From Casp-actino8 sp964614655 (lineage in GTDB: Bacteria; Actinomycetota; Acidimicrobiia; Acidimicrobiales; Ilumatobacteraceae), in NCBI GenBank assembly GCA_964614655.1, contig CAZTPF010000012.1, positions 1 to 56,926 of the forward strand: a stretch of 56,926 bases of DNA, given 5' to 3'. Positions within the stretch are counted from its first letter, which is position 1; every line of letters begins with the position of its first letter. A program made the position numbers and the translations under genes. Shown here one piece after another: positions 51,810 through 56,926 of this stretch. The notes under the pieces were generated by a model that was not told where the DNA came from, ran no database searches, and saw only the letters and a list, made by a program, of their open reading frames with translations.

Positions 51810-52448
51810 TCACTCTTCGGCGAGGGCGCGGTCGTAGCGCTCCTGGCCGCCCTCCACCGAATAGCCGAGGTTCTCGAGGCGCACTCGGAGGCGTGATTCG
51901 GTCATGAGTGCCTCCTCGTGGTCGAAGATCACCTGGGCATCGGCCAGGTCGAGGCGGGCTCGTACGAAGTTCTTGCGGACCTTCGCACTTCCGAGACGAT
52001 TGGTTGCGTCGAGATGCTCGGCCAGACGTGCCTCGAACGTCTTCGAGGTCTGACCGACGTACAGCCAGCCTAGGTGCTCGGGCCTTTGCGAGCCGTCGAG
52101 CTCCAGGACGTACGTGCGGTACACCCGACTGTTTCCGTTGACGGCATGTCCGAGACGGGTGAGACGATCGATCGTGGCCTGTCGATGGTGTCGAGCGGTG
52201 GTCCGGTCGTCGAATGATCGACGATCCATGAGGTCGTAGCGGATCGGTCCCCAGACTCCCGGCGACTTCGTCCTTCTGCGCTCCCAGACGGAATCCAGGC
52301 GGGGTCCAGGTTCGGCGATCGTGATCGACACGTGCACGTGCGCGAGACCCGGGTCGCGTCTCGCCGCGTCGTCGGCTCGCTCCACGACCACGATCCAGAA
52401 CTTCGAAGGTGTGGCCGCTGACTTCTTCTCGTGTGTACGTGTTCGCAT
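51810..52448 (-). CDS. GIY-YIG superfamily protein with unknown N-terminal part
   Basis: A 212-residue protein. Residues about 115-205 resemble a GIY-YIG nuclease domain: YRTYVLELD, WLYVGQTSKTFEARLAEHL, a conserved Arg (EARLAEH), and a late Glu (EEALMTESRLRVRLENLGYSVEGG). The first about 110 residues (VHVSITIAEPGPRLDSVWERRR, GPIRYDLMDRRSFDDR) are not recognised. No repair partner is encoded nearby. ATG 52448 has GAAAAT six bases upstream; an in-frame start 20 codons earlier is also possible. Confidence in the fold is moderate, in function low. Confidence 0.65.
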   Translation of the reverse strand: MRTRTHEKKSAATPSKFWIVVVERADDAARRDPGLAHVHVSITIAEPGPRLDSVWERRRTKSPGVWGPIRYDLMDRRSFDDRTTARHHRQATIDRLTRLGHAVNGNSRVYRTYVLELDGSQRPEHLGWLYVGQTSKTFEARLAEHLDATNRLGSAKVRKNFVRARLDLADAQVIFDHEEALMTESRLRVRLENLGYSVEGGQERYDRALAEE

Positions 52449-52514
52449 GCGCACATTTTCTCGCTTTCTCGCCGGCGCCCTGGATGGTGCACGACTCGAG
52501 GCGGTCAACGAACG

Positions 52515-53471
52515 TCAGGCGATCTGCTGTGCGAGTTCGCTGAAGAGCGGAATGCCGATCACGAGATTGAAGGGGAAGGTGACACCGATCGCCGCGCCGA
52601 GACTCACCCCGAGATCGGCCTCGGGCAGCGCTACGCGTACCGCGGCCGGAGCAGCGATGTAACTCGCGCTCGCTGACATGATCGCGAGGACAGCGGCACC
52701 ACCAGCCGACAGACCAGCCAGGGTTCCGGCAATGGTTCCGAGAACACCGAACAGGATCGGCAACGCGATGGCCAGGATGACGAGCCGAACACCCGCTCGA
52801 CGAACGTAGGTGAATCGCTGTCCGGCGAGAGTCCCGAGATCGAGGAGGAAGAGGCACAGGAATCCGGGGAACAGTGTGATGAAGAACGGTTCGATTGCGG
52901 TGACAGCGTCACGTGATCCGATGCCACCGATCACGAGACCACCACCGAGCAGGAGAATGCTCTTTCCGGTGAGCACTTCGTGAAGGGCAGTCTTCACAGT
53001 GGAGCCGAGATGACGACTGGCGATCACCAAGGCGACGACGATGCCGGGAATTTCGAGAATGGCGACGAGCGCGGGGAGGAAACCTTCTTCGAGGATCCCC
53101 GAGTTCTTGTTGAACGCCTCGGCCGCAGTGAACGTCACCGCCGACACCGAACCGTAGTGAGCGGCGAGGGAAGCGGCGTTCGTCGTGTTGAGGCGGCCGA
53201 TTCGGCGGGCGGCGACGAAGGCGACGATCGGTGTGATCACGCCGAGAGCCACAGTGGCGAGGACCGGACCCCAGATGTCGGCGAATTCGGCTTCGCGAAG
53301 TCGGGTACCTCCTTTGATGCCGATCGCCAGAAGCAAGTAGATCGACACGAGAGTGGAGACCTGATCGGGGAGACGAAGATCTCCGCGTATGGCGACGGCC
53401 ATGATGCCGAGGACGAAGGCGAGAACCGCCGGAGACGTGAGGTTGTCGACGATCAGTTCCGAAAGAGGCAC
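52515..53471 (-). CDS. sbtA: SbtA-type sodium-dependent bicarbonate transporter
   Basis: A 318-residue, ten-helix permease of the SBT family: IYLLLAIGIKGGTRL, SLAAHYGSVSAVTFTAA, LVAILEIPGIVVALVIA, FPGFLCLFLLDLG, IMSASASYIAAPAAVR, GVTFPFNLVIGIPL. Two inverted halves with the unwound-helix motifs typical of the family are visible. It imports bicarbonate with sodium. The PII-like regulator SbtB, usually adjacent, is absent. TAGTTT is six bases before GTG 53471. Bicarbonate supply would suit the carboxylases of this genome, but that link is an inference. Confidence 0.88.
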   Translation of the reverse strand: MPLSELIVDNLTSPAVLAFVLGIMAVAIRGDLRLPDQVSTLVSIYLLLAIGIKGGTRLREAEFADIWGPVLATVALGVITPIVAFVAARRIGRLNTTNAASLAAHYGSVSAVTFTAAEAFNKNSGILEEGFLPALVAILEIPGIVVALVIASRHLGSTVKTALHEVLTGKSILLLGGGLVIGGIGSRDAVTAIEPFFITLFPGFLCLFLLDLGTLAGQRFTYVRRAGVRLVILAIALPILFGVLGTIAGTLAGLSAGGAAVLAIMSASASYIAAPAAVRVALPEADLGVSLGAAIGVTFPFNLVIGIPLFSELAQQIA

Positions 53472-53477
53472 CGGGCG

Positions 53478-53483
53478 AAACTA
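53478..53483 (-). promoter_or_regulatory. -10 hexamer TAGTTT, leaderless sbtA
   Basis: On the minus strand TAGTTT is exactly six bases before GTG 53471. Confidence 0.5.
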
Positions 53484-53546
53484 CTGGCCTCGATTACATG
53501 AAATCAACTTCTCTTGAATGGGTCGTGTGACATGAGTCGAGACCCG

Positions 53547-53828
53547 TCAGAGCACACCCTTCAGCAGGTCACCCACGGTCTTGTGAGATTCGAGCGGATG
53601 CCGTAGTCGGGCTCGACGATCGATCTTGTAGGAGTTCCGTCGACCCGACTTGAACACGGTCACGATCCCGGCCGCTTCGAGATCGGCGAGGATGCCATTG
53701 ACACGGCGTTCGGTGATCCCGACCTCGGCGGCGATGTCGCGAAGCCGTGAATCGGGATCGGTGGCCAGGCAGACCAGGACGTGGGCGTGATTGCTGAGGA
53801 ACGTCCAGGTCCGGGGCTTGTCGGGCAT
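53547..53828 (-). CDS. Small winged-helix transcriptional regulator
   Basis: A 93-residue ArsR/MarR-like protein: WTFLSNHAHVLVCLATDPDS, the recognition unit LRDIAAEVGITERRVNGILADLEAAGIV and wing VFKSGRRNSYKID. No ligand domain or cysteine pair. It lies between the ABC permease and sbtA, all on the minus strand, and could control either. TATCGT (53840-53835) is six bases before ATG 53828. Confidence 0.82.
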   Translation of the reverse strand: MPDKPRTWTFLSNHAHVLVCLATDPDSRLRDIAAEVGITERRVNGILADLEAAGIVTVFKSGRRNSYKIDRRARLRHPLESHKTVGDLLKGVL

Positions 53829-53834
53829 GGCGGA

Positions 53835-53840
53835 ACGATA
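53835..53840 (-). promoter_or_regulatory. -10 hexamer TATCGT, leaderless regulator gene
   Basis: On the minus strand TATCGT is six bases before ATG 53828, and the hexamer lies in the 27-bp gap after the ABC permease gene. Confidence 0.45.
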
Positions 53841-53855
53841 CCCCTCCGGCTCAGG

Positions 53856-54656
53856 TCAGACCTGGATGTCCCGTCTCCGGAACGTCGCGTCGCTGACGAC
53901 GAAACCCGCGAGCGTCAGTGCAACGAGCAGGACGAGGTAGCCGAGCGACACACCTGAGGTGAGAGGTCGAGCACCGAGCATCCATTGGAGAGGGTTGTAG
54001 GGATTGATCGATCCGAAGAAGTCGACAAGGGGAGCCAACGAGTAGAAGACGAAGCCGGCGATCAGGACGACCAACGCGACCCCGAGGCCGATGCTCCGCC
54101 GGCCAGTCGAGGTTCCGACGGCCGCGGCGAGGGCGAAACTGGTGAGGCCGGTGAGACAAAGCATGAGGGCGACGTTGGCGAATTGTCCGGCCGCGATCTT
54201 CATGTCGAGAACGAGATTGCCCACCCAGAGCGAAGTGGCGAAGAGAAGCGCTGTTGTTGCGACGACCAGCGCTCCACTCGCCCAGCGACTAGCCAGGTAT
54301 CGCCGACGGGTGATGGGAAGCGACCATGTGATGTCGGCGGTTCCGGCCTCCTCTTCCTCGGCAGTGGCACGCGCACCCCATGTCGCACCGAGGGTCATGA
54401 AGATGAAGGGAACGACGAACGAGAGCAACTCGGTCGAGAGATATCCCGTGGGGGAGGTGTAGTCCTCGAGGCGCAGGATCTCGCGGAGTGCCTCGGGGAA
54501 CGATTCGACGGCTCCTTCCCAATCGGTCGACGTGTCGCGCACGGTCGGATACACCGCCATCTGAACGGTGACGAGCGCCAACAATCCGACCTGCCAGGCC
54601 ACCAAGCTCTTCCATCGATCGCGGAGAGACTTCCCGACGATCGCGTCAAGCCGCAT
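53856..54656 (-). CDS. ABC transporter permease (ABC-2 like)
   Basis: A 266-residue protein with six helices: SLVAWQVGLLALVTVQMAVYP, LLSFVVPFIFMTLGATWGAR, ATAEEEEAGTADITWSLPITRRRYL (typical cytoplasmic loop), FALAAAVGTSTGRRSIGLG, and a C-terminal helix ending DATFRRRDIQV. Overlaps the stop of the ATPase gene by 11 bases; together they form an exporter of unknown substrate. Confidence 0.88.
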   Translation of the reverse strand: MRLDAIVGKSLRDRWKSLVAWQVGLLALVTVQMAVYPTVRDTSTDWEGAVESFPEALREILRLEDYTSPTGYLSTELLSFVVPFIFMTLGATWGARATAEEEEAGTADITWSLPITRRRYLASRWASGALVVATTALLFATSLWVGNLVLDMKIAAGQFANVALMLCLTGLTSFALAAAVGTSTGRRSIGLGVALVVLIAGFVFYSLAPLVDFFGSINPYNPLQWMLGARPLTSGVSLGYLVLLVALTLAGFVVSDATFRRRDIQV

Positions 54657-55554
54657 GATTCGACCGGGTGATCGCGATGAAGACGTCGGCGAGAGTCGCT
54701 TCGTGCGACACCACCTTCACGACGCCGTCGTCGACGGCGAGACGGAGGACATCGGTGTGAGGGGCGACGGCGCGCACGATCACGTCGTGACCTTCGGCGT
54801 GCACACTCGTGACTCCGGGGCAGTTGCGATAGCGGACGAGGTCGACCTCGTCCGAAAAGCTGAGTCGTATCTCGGTGGCGATGCGTTCACGGAGACGATC
54901 GACGGTGTCGACCGCGAGTACCCGACCCTTGTCGAGGATCACGACCCGATCGGCGACCGCTTCCACTTCGTGGAGAACATGGGTCGAGAGAACGATTGCG
55001 GCTCCGTCGTCTCGACGTTCGTCGACGATCCGTGCGAACTCGTCCTGTGCGATCGGGTCGAGACCCGACGTCGGTTCGTCGAGAATCAGGACTTTCGGAC
55101 GATGCATCAGTGCCTGTACCACTCCGACCTTCTGGCGGTTTCCTTTCGACAGTCCAGAAATGCGAGCTGTCAGATCGAGGCGGAGGCGGGTGGACAGACG
55201 ATCGATCTCGACGTCGCAGTTCTGCCCTCGCAACCGAGTCAGGAAACTCAGGAATCTCTGCACGGTCATGTTGGAGGGCAGTGCGAGTTCACCGGGCAGA
55301 TAGCCGACCGACGCGCGCCACTGTCGAGGGTCGGCCGACGTCGCCGTTCCACCGACGAGGACGTGCCCGGCGGTCGGCCGGAGGAGTCCGACGACCGTGC
55401 GCAGAACGGTGGTCTTTCCTGAGCCGTTGGGTCCGAGGAAGCCGAGGACCTCGCCGTAGGCGGCGTCGAAGGTCACGTCTTCGACACCGAGATGCCGTCC
55501 GTAGTACTTGGTCAGTTCGACGACGTCGATCGCCGCAGTCGAGCTCGTCGGCAC
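54646..55554 (-). CDS. ABC transporter ATP-binding protein
   Basis: A 302-residue ATPase with GPNGSGKTT (Walker A), LSKGNRQKVGVVQAL (signature, SKGN variant), VLILDEPTSGLDP (Walker B) and LSTHVLHEVE (H-loop). The LSKGN signature is common in ABC-2 ATPases of the CcmA/NatA type. TAGGTT (55566-55561) is six bases before GTG 55554. Partner of the permease at 53856. Confidence 0.9.
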   Translation of the reverse strand: MPTSSTAAIDVVELTKYYGRHLGVEDVTFDAAYGEVLGFLGPNGSGKTTVLRTVVGLLRPTAGHVLVGGTATSADPRQWRASVGYLPGELALPSNMTVQRFLSFLTRLRGQNCDVEIDRLSTRLRLDLTARISGLSKGNRQKVGVVQALMHRPKVLILDEPTSGLDPIAQDEFARIVDERRDDGAAIVLSTHVLHEVEAVADRVVILDKGRVLAVDTVDRLRERIATEIRLSFSDEVDLVRYRNCPGVTSVHAEGHDVIVRAVAPHTDVLRLAVDDGVVKVVSHEATLADVFIAITRSNHAA

Positions 55555-55560
55555 CCGTTC

Positions 55561-55566
55561 AACCTA
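55561..55566 (-). promoter_or_regulatory. -10 hexamer TAGGTT, leaderless ABC operon
   Basis: On the minus strand TAGGTT is exactly six bases before GTG 55554. The same hexamer with the same spacing precedes the mscS-type gene. Confidence 0.55.
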
Positions 55567-55602
55567 GAGACGTGGGCGTCTCTGGGATCGGGACGATGGT
55601 CC

Positions 55603-56529
55603 TCAATCCTGTCGAAGGTGGGCGGTCACCTGCGGGAAGGGGATTTCGATACCGGCCGTGTCGAAGGCGTACTTGATGCGGCGACGCAATTCACGAGAGA
55701 CCTCCCACTGGGTCGCCGGCTCGGTGACGACCCACATTCGCAGCACCACCGACGAGTCCCCCAAATCCTGCACACCGAGGATCTCGGGATGCTCGAGGAA
55801 TTTGGTCGACCACGGCTCCTCGGTGGACATCGTCGTCGCGACGTCGTTCATGATTGACAGTGAACGATCGATGTCGGACCCGTATCCGATCCCGACGTCG
55901 ATGACCGATCGTGACCAACCCTGGCTCATGTTGCCGACCCGGCGAATCTCTCCGTTCGGAACGTGCCACACGGTTCCGTCGACCGACCGGAGTCGAGTCG
56001 TGCGAAGCGACAGCGATTCGACGACTCCCGATGCTTCTCCGACGTCGATGATGTCTCCGACACCGAATTGATCTTCGACGAGCATCAGGATTCCGCTCAG
56101 GAAGTCCTTGACGATGCTCTGGGCGCCGAAGCCGAGCGCGATACCAGCGATACCGGCACCGGCCACGAGAGGTCCGAGGTTGATGCCGAGTGTGCCGAGG
56201 ATCATGAAGATGGCGACGAGCCAGATCACGACCTTGATCAAATTGTTGGTGATGTCGGACAGTGCGTCGACACGCTTGTGATTTCGATTGACCGTGATAT
56301 CTCTCGGCGGAGCCTCGCCATCGGCCAGGCCGAGCTTCTCCAGGACTTGTCGTGATCCGATCAGAGGGCTGTCGCCTCGTTCGATGAGCTTTTGGAAGGC
56401 GGCGCGGGTGGTACGTCGCAGCACGATCACTGCGACTTCGGCCATGACGACCACGACCAGAATTCGTAGAGCAGGAACGGCGATGTCCCCAAGCCAGGAG
56501 ACCACTTCGTCACGGGTGAGTGCGAGCAT
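55603..56529 (-). CDS. MscS family mechanosensitive channel
   Basis: A 308-residue small-conductance channel homologue. Helices at about 15-38 and 93-125, then the pore helix GAGIAGIALGFGAQSIVKDFLSG (about 123-145), and the beta domain (VEDQFGVGDIIDVGEASGVVESL, RLRSVDGTVWHVPNGEIRRVGNMSQGW), ending in an alpha-beta domain. It relieves osmotic down-shock. Length fits YkuT/MscS-like channels. TAGGTT is six bases before ATG 56529. Confidence 0.92.
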   Translation of the reverse strand: MLALTRDEVVSWLGDIAVPALRILVVVVMAEVAVIVLRRTTRAAFQKLIERGDSPLIGSRQVLEKLGLADGEAPPRDITVNRNHKRVDALSDITNNLIKVVIWLVAIFMILGTLGINLGPLVAGAGIAGIALGFGAQSIVKDFLSGILMLVEDQFGVGDIIDVGEASGVVESLSLRTTRLRSVDGTVWHVPNGEIRRVGNMSQGWSRSVIDVGIGYGSDIDRSLSIMNDVATTMSTEEPWSTKFLEHPEILGVQDLGDSSVVLRMWVVTEPATQWEVSRELRRRIKYAFDTAGIEIPFPQVTAHLRQD

Positions 56530-56535
56530 GCTTCG

Positions 56536-56541
56536 AACCTA
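56536..56541 (-). promoter_or_regulatory. -10 hexamer TAGGTT, leaderless mscS-type gene
   Basis: On the minus strand TAGGTT lies six bases before ATG 56529. Confidence 0.5.
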
Positions 56542-56612
56542 GGACTGTCCCGTCCGCCATCTGGTGAATTCCGGGAAACTGTCGCGAAACGGTTGCGAAA
56601 CACCACGCTGAC

Positions 56613-56618
56613 TACGCT
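56613..56618 (+). promoter_or_regulatory. -10 hexamer TACGCT, leaderless guaD
   Basis: TACGCT is six bases before ATG 56625; no ribosome site. Confidence 0.45.
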
Positions 56619-56624
56619 CGGCAC

Positions 56625-56926
56625 ATGTCGGTGGACGTCGATCTCGTCGTGGTCGGAACGGCGTATCACGCGCCGCGCGCTGATCGTCTCGACGTTCTCG
56701 CCGATCACGTGATCGCTGTCGATACGACGGGTGTGATCGTCGATGTGGCGCCCATCGGTGACCAGCGAGCCGATGATCTCGTGTCGTCAGCCCGCCGGCT
56801 CGTGCGTCTCGAAGAATCAGAGCGCCTGCTTCCCGGCCTGATCGACACGCACATCCATGCTCCTCAGTGGCCGCAGCTCGGAACCGGCCTCGATCTTCCT
56901 CTCGAGGAATGGTTGTTCGCCTACAC
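56625..56926 (+). CDS. guaD: Guanine deaminase, N-terminal part
   Basis: The first 100 residues lie in the window; the gene runs off the right edge. After a beta segment (VDLVVVGTAYHAPRAD) comes LLPGLIDTHIHAPQWPQLG, then GTGLDLPLEEWLFAY. The THIHAPQ motif carries the first zinc ligands, and the spacing to LDLPLxEWL is characteristic of guanine deaminases rather than other amidohydrolases. It would convert guanine to xanthine. Confidence 0.85.
   Translation, partial: MSVDVDLVVVGTAYHAPRADRLDVLADHVIAVDTTGVIVDVAPIGDQRADDLVSSARRLVRLEESERLLPGLIDTHIHAPQWPQLGTGLDLPLEEWLFAY

Overview
The window looks like chromosome from an uncultivated, GC-rich actinobacterium, most plausibly class Acidimicrobiia (Ilumatobacter/Microthrix relatives). 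The grounds are a WhiB7-type regulator, a dnaK-grpE-dnaJ-hspR operon, clpS next to a DUF2017 gene, an actinobacterial caa3 oxidase locus, a Glu-Asp-Phe tRNA operon, GC-rich third codon positions and many GTG starts. Both runs of 100 N are flanked by identical 55-bp sequences, as expected of a scaffolded short-read (probably metagenome) assembly. No transposase, integrase, phage gene or CRISPR array is visible; this is core chromosome with a few accessory genes.

Layout. 1-8.6 kb: start of an acyl-CoA carboxylase beta chain, a CopC/CopD membrane protein, dnaX-recR, then thiolase, crotonyl-CoA carboxylase/reductase and methylmalonyl-CoA epimerase (an acyl-CoA carboxylation theme, probably the ethylmalonyl-CoA pathway) and a small prepilin peptidase. 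8.6-19.1 kb: ABC-F ATPase, FEN-type exonuclease, SRP RNA, tRNA-Ser, tadA, a K+ uptake pair, a second tRNA-Ser, two tandem secreted peptidase lipoproteins and an ABC exporter. 19.3-28.7 kb: N-acyl-D-amino-acid deacylase and the heat-shock operon dnaK-grpE-dnaJ-hspR-(DUF3445)-clpB. 28.7-35 kb: purA-purB-pyrE, a tandem universal stress protein with a DosR-like box, acyl-CoA thioesterase, a tRNA operon, DUF2017 and clpS. 35-45 kb: ctaB, a three-gene set resembling an oxidase without cofactor ligands, then ctaC-ctaD-ctaE-subunit IV-ctaG. 45-56.9 kb: ABC export pair, serS, pdxH, a thioredoxin/CcdA/poly-gamma-glutamate hydrolase operon, whiB7 with a leader ORF and attenuator, a GIY-YIG protein, an SbtA-type bicarbonate transporter, a winged-helix regulator, another ABC pair, an MscS channel and the start of guanine deaminase.

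Most notable. (1) Genes at 36276-39635 encode homologues of oxidase subunits I and III and a subunit IV/cupredoxin fusion in which the metal and heme ligands are replaced, directly upstream of an intact caa3 oxidase: a candidate undescribed accessory membrane complex. (2) The whiB7 leader holds a 65-codon ORF, a terminator and a perfect candidate antiterminator helix. (3) At least 14 genes have a TANNNT hexamer 6-7 nt before the start codon, pointing to widespread leaderless transcription. (4) Three extragenic palindromes share a core sequence.
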